Shown here: one piece after another, positions 52,277-62,517 of the stretch
Layout of the letters: every line of letters starts with the position of its first letter
Position numbering within the stretch: the first letter of the stretch is position 1
NCBI GenBank assembly: GCA_003117195.1
Contig: BDSI01000097.1
Coordinates: forward strand, 418,788-482,787
DNA: 64,000 nucleotides
Direction of reading: 5' to 3'
From: Eudorina sp. 2006-703-Eu-15
Lineage: Eukaryota > Chlorophyta > Chlorophyceae > Chlamydomonadales > Volvocaceae
Translations under genes and position numbers: made by a program
The notes under the pieces: model-generated
What the model saw: the letters and a program-made list of their open reading frames with translations, nothing else
What the model was told of the DNA's origin: nothing
Database searches by the model: none

Positions 52277-52393
52277 ATCAGTTAGGCTTGCCTGCACAGG
52301 TTCGAATCCTGTCGACTGCGATATCTATCCAGGTCACCTGGAAACATGCCATCAAGGCAGTCGTGCCCGAGTGGTTAAGGGGACTGACTAGAA
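52277..52393 (+). tRNA. Permuted tRNA-Ser(AGA), unit 1
   Basis: 3' half 52277-52320, intervening 52321-52356, 5' half 52357-52393; anticodon AGA 52390-52392 (read as IGA after editing, for UCU/UCC). Anticodon stem ACTGA pairs with the upstream TCAGT, acceptor GCAGTCG with the upstream CGACTGC. The 36-nt intervening piece folds as CCAGGT/ACCTGG. For the join, CTAG over the anticodon pairs with CTGG in the leader (one U-G), then TGC/GCA and GGCCC/GGGCC: the closest of the three types to a 4-bp bulge-helix-bulge. Confidence 0.9.
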
Positions 52394-52825
52394 TGCGAAG
52401 AGGCCCGTTATGCCGCATCCAATATATGGAAGTAATATGAGTCACACGCGTCAGGGACTCAGAGTGCGGCAAGCTAGAATCATCACGCTCAGCAAACGCA
52501 AATGGGGCAGGATGGCACTGTCCAGACCGAAAACAAATTAACCAAACATGTCCCGCCCTTACATGCGTCCCCACAAACTCTACAACTTATTCCATTCATC
52601 AATGCCGATGGTGCCCTACTCCCCTAGCTGCTTCCATCATGATATCTTGAAGGGTTGGCGGAGAGTTGTGTACATGTACATGGAGATGGACATGTATGGG
52701 AAGACCCCCATCCTCGCCTGCGGCCAGCACGCGAGTGTGTGGTTCGTCTGGCCATATGTCACGGATGGATGTGAGGTGATGCCATGTGTCCGAAATCGTC
52801 TCCTCTCTACCTCCCGACCCATGAC

Positions 52826-52936
52826 ATCAGATAGGCTTGCCTGCATAGGTTCGAATCCTGTCGACCGCGAATCCTGGAGAGTCTCTGTCTCCATATGATG
52901 CGGTCGTGCCCGAGTGGTTAAGGGGTCTGACTCGAA
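52826..52936 (+). tRNA. Permuted tRNA-Ser(CGA), unit 1
   Basis: 3' half 52826-52869, intervening 52870-52899, 5' half 52900-52936; anticodon CGA 52933-52935 for UCG. Differs from the UGA and AGA types by two paired changes, each shared between the upstream 3' half and the downstream 5' half: 27-43 is U-A (TCTGA/TCAGA) and 3-70 is G-C (GCGGTCG/CGACCGC). The intervening hairpin is GGAGA/TCTCC. Leader-trailer pairing is looser (ATGG/CCAT, CGGG/CCCG). Confidence 0.9.
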
Positions 52937-53852
52937 TGGAACGGGGTAGCTGACAAGGGAGGACATTTTCTTGTATAGTTCTTACTTCAACCCCGCTGAT
53001 TGTGATGGTTGTATTTTTGATTCAATTATCTCTCGAGACATGCTGAACGTGAGGTGGCCACTCATCAGTTCTATCTCTTTATCCATGTCAAGGCTCTTTT
53101 GAGGTTGATCTGCTCATTACAACCTTGCCTATGTATTCTACCTGCTGAACACAAAAGCTGAAGGTGGGCATACAAGCTTGGCTAAGCTTATCACATATGT
53201 ATCACTATGACCTAGCTACAAACACTGTGTTTGCAGGCGGTTGGAGGTGTGTGGAGATACCCTACAGTAATTATCTGCGAGGTAGGTATCAGTAATTATC
53301 TGCGAGGACCAAAAACAAGTATGACGAAAATAAATATGTAATTTACATCATACCTAAAAACAGTATTGAATAAAACAGTTCACAAACATTTACATTTTGT
53401 GTGGCAGTATGCATGGTAGTGCGTGGCATGGATCACATGTGATGCCTACCAGCATGTAGACACCTAACCCCAGCGGCACCTTGCCGACATTACATCAGCA
53501 GAGCAGCCTTGTACAAGTTGCACTATAATGCAGCGTGTGGGAACAAAAAAGAACACGGGCCAGAAGTGCCAGCTGGCACAAGCGTCTGGCGTGACCAGTT
53601 ACAATCCAAAATAATCCAAATCCAAAAGTACGGTACTAATGCACCAAGGAGTCATGCACCGGATGAAGATTATTAGTCATCAGCAGGACACCGGGGAAGT
53701 ATGTCACCCACCCTAGGCTCTAGAATCCGGGCGTGCCTAGTAATGGCCATGCGTTGGGCTCAGGGTGCAGGCGAGGGCCACGCGCCTTCACATGGAGGTT
53801 GTATAACGATGATTTGGAGGATCTACTCGATTCTTGCCCCATGTTCAAGCTA

Positions 53853-53962
53853 ATCAGTTAGGCTCGCCTGCACAGGTTCGAATCCTGTCGACTGCGATGG
53901 TGATCAGCCTCATCCGAGGCGAAGTGCAGTCGTGCCCGAGTGGTTAAGGGGACTGACTTGAA
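53853..53962 (+). tRNA. Permuted tRNA-Ser(UGA), unit 2, intact reference copy
   Basis: The 3' half comes first, 53853-53896: A38, TCAGT (39-43), long variable arm with AGGC/GCCT, T arm ACAGG-TTCGAAT-CCTGT, acceptor CGACTGC and discriminator G73, all serine-type. A 29-nt intervening piece (53897-53925) with hairpin GCCTC/GAGGC follows. The 5' half, 53926-53962, is acceptor GCAGTCG, U8, D arm CCC/GGG with AGTGGTTAA loop, anticodon stem ACTGA, C32, U33, anticodon TGA at 53959-53961 and A37. Joining 37 to 38 gives a perfect cloverleaf with a 7-nt anticodon loop and a fully paired acceptor. The trailer CTTGAA...GGGG pairs with the leader CCCC...TTCAAG, so the anticodon is buried in a helix flanked by bulges, as in spliced pre-tRNAs. 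No CCA is encoded. The B box precedes the A box; TTTT follows about 100 nt downstream. Confidence 0.93.
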
Positions 53963-55081
53963 GATACGGGGTGGGGAGTGGTATCCATGCTTAGTCAGTG
54001 CTAAGCTCATACCAGACAAACACATACTCTTGTTCCTCGCCTCTGACTGACACTTGCAAAGGTTTTCTCGATGTGCTGACATTATATATGCTGCACAGCT
54101 GGTAGATAGGTTGTCAGGCACCGTTGGTGGTTTGTCCCGTTGTAGTCCCGGAGCTGGTCGATTATGACGTACAGTTGTTGTATCGCAGGCAATCGTACAG
54201 TCATTTTGGCTGCTATTGGTATGGCAACGCAAGCGAAGCTCGACGTTCTTCTCTTTCTCTCCAAGACCGAGGCGGCGTGAGCTTATTGCCTTGCTTCCGA
54301 GCAATATATAGACAGCCAGGGGTCATGTAACATGACAGGATACGAGGAGGGACCAGTCGCCGTCCCTGACCGGCACGGCGATGCCTGGCAGTTAAGCACA
54401 GCTACTGTCAACAATGTCAGCGCCTGTGCGGGCAGGACCCGTCACAGGCAGGGAATCCGGTGGCAGGCCTCCGCGAGCCTATGCTCCTTGACTCCTCAGC
54501 TAGGGCAGTTGGCAAACAGAGCTGAGTGAGCAACCAAGAAAGAAGTCGGATCTGTGATGATACGTTTGGCAGTGTATGTATCACTTGAGGTGGTGTATCG
54601 CTTGAGGCGGTGTATTGCTTGTCTCATGGGCAGCGCAAAGCAACGCAGGTCGGTATGGGGGGGTCAGTCGCGGCTTCTGATGTGATGGTGCCTTGTGCGC
54701 GCAGAGGACGGACCCCGCCTGTTGGTCAACCGTGACAGCCGACACCTCCTCGCACACATGCCATGCACACACCGTCCCGTGTCTAATGAACCCTCATGGG
54801 GGCCTGACAAGGTCGCCTCGTACTGCTGGACACCCCGCCGTTTTATTATCAGTGATGCCTATGCCAGCGTGGCTGTAACCTTTCCAATGACATGCCTGCC
54901 TGCGGTTGCCATCATTGCCGTCGCAATGCCAGGCTGCCAGGGTGTGCGATGACGCTGAGCGTGCCCCAACGGGGCCCGCAGTGTCCACCACGCACGTGTA
55001 GAGCGAGGGGCAGACGCTACGGGTAGCGTTGGGGTCGGCGCTGTAACATCCCTATTGCATACCTGTGGGCCTTGCACTGGC

Positions 55082-55198
55082 ATCAGTTAGGCTTGCCTGC
55101 ACAGGTTCGAATCCTGTCGACTGCGATATCTATCCAGGTCACCTGGAAACATGCCATCAAGGCAGTCGTGCCCGAGTGGTTAAGGGGACTGACTAGAA
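55082..55198 (+). tRNA. Permuted tRNA-Ser(AGA), unit 2
   Basis: 3' half 55082-55125, intervening 55126-55161, 5' half 55162-55198, anticodon AGA 55195-55197. Identical to the unit 1 AGA locus over the mature tRNA. No run of four T follows closely, so its pol III terminator is unclear. Confidence 0.9.
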
Positions 55199-55630
55199 TG
55201 CGAAGAGGCCCGTTATGCCGCATCCAATATATGGAAGTAATATGAGTCACACGCGTCAGGGACTCAGAGTGCGGCAAGCTAGAATCATCACGCTCAGCAA
55301 ACGCAAATGGGGCAGGATGGCACTGTCCAGACCGAAAACAAATTAACCAAACATGTCCCGCCCTTACATGCGTCCCCACAAACTCTACAACTTATTCCAT
55401 TCATCAATGCCGATGGTGCCCTACTCCCCTAGCTGCTTCCATCATGATATCTTGAAGGGTTGGCGGAGAGTTGTGTACATGTACATGGAGATGGACATGT
55501 ATGGGAAGACCCCCATCCTCGCCTGCGGCCAGCACGCGAGTGTGTGGTTCGTCTGGCCATATGTCACGGATGGATGTGAGGTGATGCCATGTGTCCGAAA
55601 TCGTCTCCTCTCTACCTCCCGACCCATGAC

Positions 55631-55741
55631 ATCAGATAGGCTTGCCTGCATAGGTTCGAATCCTGTCGACCGCGAATCCTGGAGAGTCTCTGTCTCCATA
55701 TGATGCGGTCGTGCCCGAGTGGTTAAGGGGTCTGACTCGAA
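55631..55741 (+). tRNA. Permuted tRNA-Ser(CGA), unit 2
   Basis: 3' half 55631-55674, intervening 55675-55704, 5' half 55705-55741, anticodon CGA 55738-55740. Intact. A TTTT about 30 nt past the 5' half could end the transcript. The T stem keeps one U-G pair (ATAGG/CCTGT), shared by all CGA copies. Confidence 0.9.
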
Positions 55742-56656
55742 TGGAACGGGGTAGCTGACAAGGGAGGACATTTTCTTGTATAGTTCTTACTTCAACCCCG
55801 CTGATTGTGATGGTTGTATTTTTGATTCAATTATCTCTCGAGACATGCTGAACGTGAGGTGGCCACTCATCAGTTCTATCTCTTTATCCATGTCAAGGCT
55901 CTTTTGAGGTTGATCTGCTCATTACAACCTTGCCTATGTATTCTACCTGCTGAACACAAAAGCTGAAGGTGGGCATACAAGCTTGGCTAAGCTTATCACA
56001 TATGTATCACTATGACCTAGCTACAAACACTGTGTTTGCAGGCGGTTGGAGGTGTGTGGAGATACCTACAGTAATTATCTGCGAGGTAGGTATCAGTAAT
56101 TATCTGCGAGGACCAAAAACAAGTATGACGAAAATAAATATGTAATTTACATCATACCTAAAAACAGTATTGAATAAAACAGTTCACATACATTTACATT
56201 TTGTGTGGCAGTATGCATGGTAGTGCGTGGCATGGATCACATGTGATGCCTACCAGCATGTAGACACCTAACCCCAGCGGCACCTTGCCGACATTACATC
56301 AGCAGAGCAGCCTTGTACAAGTTGCACTATAATGCAGCGTGTGGGAACAAAAAAGAACACGGGCCAGAAGTGCCAGCTGGCACAAGCGTCTGGCGTGACC
56401 AGTTACAATCCAAAATAATCCAAATCCAAAAGTACGGTACTAATGCACCAAGGAGTCATGCACCGGATGAAGATTATTAGTCATCAGCAGGACACCGGGG
56501 AAGTATGTCACCCACCCTAGGCTCTAGAATCCGGGCGTGCCTAGTAATGGCCATGCGTTGGGCTCAGGGTGCAGGCGAGGGCCACGCGCCTTCACATGGA
56601 GGTTGTATAACGATGATTTGGAGGATCTACTCGATTCTTGCCCCATGTTCAAGCTA

Positions 56657-56765
56657 ATCAGTTAGGCTCGCCTGCACAGGTTCGAATCCTGTCGACTGCG
56701 ATGGTGATCAGCCTCATCCGAGGCGAAGTGCAGTCGTGCCGAGTGGTTAAGGGGACTGACTTGAA
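56657..56765 (+). tRNA. Permuted tRNA-Ser(UGA), unit 3, one base short in D stem
   Basis: 3' half 56657-56700, 5' half 56730-56765, anticodon TGA 56762-56764. The D-arm reads TGCCGAGTGG instead of TGCCCGAGTGG, losing one of three D-stem C residues, also within the A box. Either a damaged copy or a homopolymer sequencing error. Confidence 0.75.
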
Positions 56766-57883
56766 GATACGGGGTGGGGAGTGGTATCCATGCTTAGTCA
56801 GTGCTAAGCTCATACCAGACAAACACATACTCTTGTTCCTCGCCTCTGACTGACACTTGCAAAGGTTTTCTCGATGTGCTGACATTATATATGCTGCACA
56901 GCTGGTAGATAGGTTGTCAGGCACCGTTGGTGGTTTGTCCCGTTGTAGTCCCGGAGCTGGTCGATTATGACGTACAGTTGTTGTATCGCAGGCAATCGTA
57001 CAGTCATTTTGGCTGCTATTGGTATGGCAACGCAAGCGAAGCTCGACGTTCTTCTCTTTCTCTCCAAGACCGAGGCGGCGTGAGCTTATTGCCTTGCTTC
57101 CGAGCAATATATAGACAGCCAGGGGTCATGTAACATGACAGGATACGAGGAGGGACCAGTCGCCGTCCCTGACCGGCACGGCGATGCCTGGCAGTTAAGC
57201 ACAGCTACTGTCAACAATGTCAGCGCCTGTGCGGGCAGGACCCGTCACAGGCAGGGAATCCGGTGGCAGGCCTCCGCGAGCCTATGCTCCTTGACTCCTC
57301 AGCTAGGGCAGTTGGCAAACAGAGCTGAGTGAGCAACCAAGAAAGAAGTCGGATCTGTGATGATACGTTTGGCAGTGTATGTATCACTTGAGGTGGTGTA
57401 TCGCTTGAGGCGGTGTATTGCTTGTCTCATGGGCAGCGCAAAGCAACGCAGGTCGGTATGGGGGGTCAGTCGCGGCTTCTGATGTGATGGTGCCTTGTGC
57501 GCGCAGAGGACGGACCCCGCCTGTTGGTCAACCGTGACAGCCGACACCTCCTCGCACACATGCCATGCACACACCGTCCCGTGTCTAATGAACCCTCATG
57601 GGGGCCTGACAAGGTCGCCTCGTACTGCTGGACACCCCGCCGTTTTATTATCAGTGATGCCTATGCCAGCGTGGCTGTAACCTTTCCAATGACATGCCTG
57701 CCTGCGGTTGCCATCATTGCCGTCGCAATGCCAGGCTGCCAGGGTGTGCGATGACGCTGAGCGTGCCCCAACGGGGCCCGCAGTGTCCACCACGCACGTG
57801 TAGAGCGAGGGGCAGACGCTACGGGTAGCGTTGGGGTCGGCGCTGTAACATCCCTATTGCATACCTGTGGGCCTTGCACTGGC

Positions 57884-58000
57884 ATCAGTTAGGCTTGCCT
57901 GCACAGGTTCGAATCCTGTCGACTGCGATATCTATCCAGGTCACCTGGAAACATGCCATCAAGGCAGTCGTGCCCGAGTGGTTAAGGGGACTGACTAGAA
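57884..58000 (+). tRNA. Permuted tRNA-Ser(AGA), unit 3
   Basis: 3' half 57884-57927, intervening 57928-57963, 5' half 57964-58000, anticodon AGA 57997-57999. Intact and identical to the other AGA loci. Confidence 0.9.
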
Positions 58001-58431
58001 TGCGAAGAGGCCCGTTATGCCGCATCCAATATATGGAAGTAATATGAGTCACACGCGTCAGGGACTCAGAGTGCGGCAAGCTAGAATCATCACGCTCAGC
58101 AAACGCAAATGGGGCAGGATGGCACTGTCCAGACCGAAAACAAATTAACCAAACATGTCCCGCCCTTACATGCGTCCCACAAACTCTACAACTTATTCCA
58201 TTCATCAATGCCGATGGTGCCCTACTCCCCTAGCTGCTTCCATCATGATATCTTGAAGGGTTGGCGGAGAGTTGTGTACATGTACATGGAGATGGACATG
58301 TATGGGAAGACCCCCATCCTCGCCTGCGGCCAGCACGCGAGTGTGTGGTTCGTCTGGCCATATGTCACGGATGGATGTGAGGTGATGCCATGTGTCCGAA
58401 ATCGTCTCCTCTCTACCTCCCGACCCATGAC

Positions 58432-58542
58432 ATCAGATAGGCTTGCCTGCATAGGTTCGAATCCTGTCGACCGCGAATCCTGGAGAGTCTCTGTCTCCAT
58501 ATGATGCGGTCGTGCCCGAGTGGTTAAGGGGTCTGACTCGAA
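58432..58542 (+). tRNA. Permuted tRNA-Ser(CGA), unit 3
   Basis: 3' half 58432-58475, intervening 58476-58505, 5' half 58506-58542, anticodon CGA 58539-58541. Intact. Confidence 0.9.
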
Positions 58543-59442
58543 TGGAACGGGGTAGCTGACAAGGGAGGACATTTTCTTGTATAGTTCTTACTTCAACCCG
58601 CTGATTGTGATGGTTGTATTTTTGATTCAATTATCTCTCGAGACATGCTGAACGTGAGGTGGCCACTCATCAGTTCTATCTCTTTATCCATGTCAAGGCT
58701 CTTTTGAGGTTGATCTGCTCATTACAACCTTGCCTATGTATTCTACCTGCTGAACACAAAAGCTGAAGGTGGGCACACAAGCTGGGCTCAGCTTATCACA
58801 TATGTATCACTATGACCTAGCTACAAACACTGTGTTTGCAGGCGGTTGGAGGTGTGTGGAGATAGTCTACTGCGTGGTAGGTATCAGTAATTATCTGCGA
58901 GGACCAAAAACAAGTATGACGAAAATAAATATGTAATTTACATCATACCTAAAAACAGTATTGAATAAAACAGTTCACATTCATTTACATTTTGTGTGGC
59001 AGTATGGTAGTGCGTGGCATGGATCACATGTGATGCCTACCAGCATGTAGACACCTAACCCCAGCGGCACTTTGCCGACATTACATCAGCAGAGCAGCCT
59101 TGTACAAGTTGCACTATAATGCAGCGTGTGGGAACAAAAAAGAACACGGGCCAGAAGTGCCAGCTGGCACAAGCGTCTGGCGTGACCAGTTACAATCCAA
59201 AATAATCCAAATCCAAAAGTACGGTACTAATGCACCAAGGAGTCATGCACCGGATGAAGATTATTAGTCATCAGCAGGACACCGGGAAGTATGTCACCCA
59301 CCCTAGGCTCTAGAATCCGGGCGTGCCTAGTAATGGCCATGCGTTGGGCTCAGGGTGCAGGCGAGGGCCACGCGCCTTCACATGAAGGTTGTATAACGAT
59401 GGTTTGGAGGATCTACTCGATTCTTGCCCCATGTCCAAGCTA

Positions 59443-59552
59443 ATCAGTTAGGCTCGCCTGCACAGGTTCGAATCCTGTCGACTGCGATGGTGATCAGCCT
59501 CATCCGAGGCGAAGTGCAGTCGTGCCTGGGTGGTTAAGGGGACTGACTTGAA
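59443..59552 (+). tRNA. Permuted tRNA-Ser(UGA), unit 4, altered D arm
   Basis: 3' half 59443-59486, 5' half 59516-59552, anticodon TGA 59549-59551. The D arm reads TGCCTGGGTGG: C12 becomes U and the near-invariant A14 becomes G. Loss of A14 breaks the U8-A14 tertiary pair and changes the A box, so function is doubtful. Confidence 0.75.
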
Positions 59553-60668
59553 GACACGGGGTGGGGAGCGGTATCCATACTTAGTCAGTGCTAAGCTCAT
59601 ACCAAACAAACACATACTCTTGTTCCTCGCCTCTGACTGACACTTGCAAAGGTTTTCTCGATGTGCTGACATTATATATGCTGCACAGCTGGTAGATAGG
59701 TTGTCAGGCACCGTTGGTGGTTTGTCCCGTTGTAGTCCGGAGCTGGTCGATTATGACGTACAGTTGTTGTATCGCAGGCGATCGTACAGTCATTTTGGCT
59801 GCTATTGGTATGGCAACGCAAGCGAAGCTCGACGTTCTTCTCTTTCTCTCCAAGACCGAGGCGGCGTGAGCTTATTGCCTTGCTTCCGAGCAATATATAG
59901 ACAGCCAGGGGTCATGTAACATGACAGGATACGAGGAGGGACCAGTCGCCGTCCCTGACCGGCACGGCGATGCCTGCAGTTTAGCACAGCTACTGTCAAC
60001 AATGTCAGCGCCTGTGCGGGCAGGACCCGTCACAGGCAGGGAATCCGGTGGCAGGCCTCCGCGAGCCTATGCTCCTTGACTCCTCAGCTAGGGCAGTTGG
60101 CAAACAGAGCTGAGTGAGCAACCAAGAAAGAAGTCGGATCTGTGATGATACGTTTGGCAGTGTATGTATCACTTGAGGTGGTGTATCGCTTGAGGCGGTG
60201 TATTGCTTGTCTCATGGGCAGCGCAAAGCAACGCAGGTCGGTATGGGGGGTCAGTCGCGGCTTCTGATGTGATGGTGCCTTGTGCGCGCAGAGGACGGAC
60301 CCCGCCTGTTGGTCAACCGTGACAGCCGACACCTCCTCGCACACATGCCATGCACACACCGTCCCGTGTCTAATGAACCCTCATGGGGGCCTGACAAGGT
60401 CGCCTCGTCCTGCTGGACACCCCGCCGTGTTATTATCAGTGATGCCTATGCCAGCGTGGCTGTAACCTTTCCAATGACATGCCTGCCTGCGGTTGCCATC
60501 ATTGCCGTCGCAATGCCAGGCTGCCAGGGTGTGCGATGACGCTGAGCGTGCCCCAACGGGGCCCGCAGTGTCCACCACGCACGTGTAGAGCGAGGGGCAG
60601 ACGCTACGGGTAGCGTTGGGGTCGGCGCTGTAACATCCCTGTTGCATACCTGTGGGCCTTGCACTGGC

Positions 60669-60785
60669 ATCAGTTAGGCTTGCCTGCACAGGTTCGAATC
60701 CTGTCGACTGCGATATCTATCCAGGTCACCTGGAAACATGCCATCAAGGCAGTCGTGCCCGAGTGGTTAAGGGGACTGACTAGAA
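60669..60785 (+). tRNA. Permuted tRNA-Ser(AGA), unit 4
   Basis: 3' half 60669-60712, intervening 60713-60748, 5' half 60749-60785, anticodon AGA 60782-60784. Intact. Confidence 0.9.
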
Positions 60786-61215
60786 TGCGAAGAGGCCCGT
60801 TATGCCGCATCCAATATATGGAAGTAATATGAGTCACACGCGTCAGGGACTCAGAGTGCGGCAAGCTAGAATCATCACGCTCAGCAAACGCAAATGGGGC
60901 AGGATGGCACTGTCCAGACCGAAAACAAATTAACCAAACATGTCCCGCCCTTACATGCGTCCCCACAAACTCTACAACTTATTCCATTCATCAATGCGAT
61001 GGTGCCCTACTCCCCTAGCTGCTTCCATCATGATATCTTGAAGGGTTGGCGAGAGTTGTGTACATGTACATGGAGATGGACATGTATGGGAAGACCCCCA
61101 TCCTCGCCTGCGGCCAGCACGCGAGTGTGTGGTTCGTCTGGCCATATGTCACGGATGGATGTAAAGTGATGCCATGTGTCCGAAATCGTCTCCTCTCTAC
61201 CTCCCGACCCATGAC

Positions 61216-61325
61216 ATCAGATAGGCTTGCCTGCATAGGTTCGAATCCTGTCGACCGCGAATCCTGGAGAGTCTCTGTCTCCATATGAAGCGGTCGTGCC
61301 CGAGTGGTTAAGGGTCTGACTCGAA
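61216..61325 (+). tRNA. Permuted tRNA-Ser(CGA), unit 4, one base short
   Basis: 3' half 61216-61259, intervening 61260-61289, 5' half 61290-61325, anticodon CGA 61322-61324. The run after the D loop has three G instead of four, so either D-stem pairing or G26 is lost. As in the unit 3 UGA copy, a homopolymer sequencing error is possible. Confidence 0.75.
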
Positions 61326-61990
61326 TGGAACGGGGTAGCTGACAAGGGAGGACATTTTCTTGCATAGTTCTTACTTCAACCCGCTGATTGTGATGGTTGT
61401 ATTTTTGATTCAATTATCTCTCGAGACATGCTGAACGCGAGGTGGCCACTCATCAGTTCTATCTCTTTATCCATGTCAAGGCTCTTTGAGGTTGATCTGC
61501 TCATTACAACCTTGCCTATGTATTCTACCTGCTGAACACAAAAGCTGAAGGTGGGCACACAAGCTGGCTCAGCTTATCACATATGTATCACTATGACCTA
61601 GCTACAAACACTGTGTTTGCAGGCGGTTGGAGGTGTGTGGAGATAGTCTACTGCGTGGTAGGTATCAGTAATTATCTGCGAGGACCAAAAACAAGTATGA
61701 CGAAAATAAATATGTAATTTACATCATACCTAAAAACAGTATTGAATAAAACAGTTCACATTCATTTACATTTTGTGTGGCAGTATGGTAGTGCGTGGCA
61801 TGGATCACATGTGATGCCTACCAGCATGTAGACACCTAACCCAGCGGCACTTTGCCGACATTACATCAGCAGAGCAGCCTTGTACAAGTTGCACTATAAT
61901 GCAGCGTGTGGGAACAAAAAGAACACGGGCCAGAAGTGCCAGCTGGCACAAGCGTCTGGCGTGACCAGTTACAATCCAAAATAATCCAAA

Positions 61991-62173
61991 ATTAGATTTT
62001 AGGTTAATCCGAAAATATGGTTTGCAGACGAGTTAACAGCCGTGCTTTGGTACGGGTACGGCAGAGGATGGGCCGTACTGTGACCACCGCTTGCGAGCCG
62101 CGCCGGGTTGAGCGGTAAATTGTTGCCGGTTTAGGCGTCGCGCCTTGCACTTCACGTGAGGAACCTTGGCGCT
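61991..62173. mobile_element. 183-bp insertion with 5-bp target duplication in unit 4
   Basis: Present only in unit 4. The other units read AATCCAAATCCAAAAG uninterrupted. Here CCAAA is duplicated on both sides (61986-61990 and 62174-62178) around a 183-bp segment starting ATTAGATTTT and ending CTTGGCGCT. The ends show no inverted repeats and there is no poly(A), so the element class is unknown; a short non-autonomous transposon is the likeliest reading. Confidence 0.7.
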
Positions 62174-62407
62174 CCAAATCCAAAAGTACGGTACTAATGC
62201 ACAAGGAGTCATGCACCGGATGAAGATTATTAGTCATCAGCAGGACACCGGGGAAGTATGTCACCCACCCTAGGCTCTAGAATCGGGCGTGCCTAGTAAT
62301 GGCCATGCGTTGGGCTCAGGGTGCAGGCGAGGCCACGCGCCTTCACATGGAGGTTGTATAACGATGGTTTGGAGGATCTACTCGATTCTTGCCCTATGTC
62401 CAAGCTA

Positions 62408-62517
62408 ATCAGTTAGGCTCGCCTGCACAGGTTCGAATCCTGTCGACTGCGATGGTGATCAGCCTCATCCGAGGCGAAGTGCAGTCGTGCCCGAGTGGTT
62501 AAGGGGACTGACTTGAA
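62408..62517 (+). tRNA. Permuted tRNA-Ser(UGA), unit 5
   Basis: 3' half 62408-62451, intervening 62452-62480, 5' half 62481-62517, anticodon TGA 62514-62516. Intact mature sequence. The leader has TCCAAG where unit 2 has TTCAAG, shortening the pairing over the anticodon to CTTG/CAAG, the usual 4-bp length. Confidence 0.92.

Larger units (their letters stand above)
51033..53828 (+). repeat. Tandem array unit 1 (2796 bp), left end of array
   Basis: Begins abruptly at GATTCTT, the leader of the first permuted tRNA. The sequence to the left (CATGTAGGG.. side, before 51033) does not match the end of the other units, so this is the array boundary. It carries permuted tRNA-Ser loci UGA, AGA and CGA in that order. 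Between them are ~1.1 kb, ~0.45 kb and ~0.9 kb spacers with no conserved reading frame: short frames are broken by single-base indels between units. Confidence 0.95.
53829..56632 (+). repeat. Tandem array unit 2 (2804 bp)
   Basis: Collinear with unit 1 and differing by scattered substitutions and one-base indels. All three tRNA loci in this unit look intact, so it is the best reference copy. Confidence 0.95.
56633..59418 (+). repeat. Tandem array unit 3 (2786 bp)
   Basis: Like unit 2 in its left part. From about 58860 it shares a small rearrangement with unit 4 (GTCTACTGCGTGG in place of the doubled AATTATCTGCGAGG), so units 3 and 4 exchanged or share ancestry in that spacer. Confidence 0.95.
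59419..62383 (+). repeat. Tandem array unit 4 (2965 bp, includes a 183-bp insertion)
   Basis: Without the insertion at 61991-62173 the unit is 2782 bp. It carries the most damaged tRNA set of the five units. Confidence 0.95.

Noticed and set aside
51120..52320. Linear tRNA-Ser genes with ~0.45-1.1 kb introns (5' half of one locus joined to 3' half of the next).
   Set aside because: Stems mismatch when AGA is paired with the CGA 3' half, the 3'-5' spacing is tightly kept at 29-36 nt, and leader/trailer pairing only makes sense for the permuted reading.
51410..55771. Repeated short open frames (65-149 codons) within array units.
   Set aside because: They shift frame or are truncated by one-base indels between units, overlap tRNA halves, and show no protein family features.
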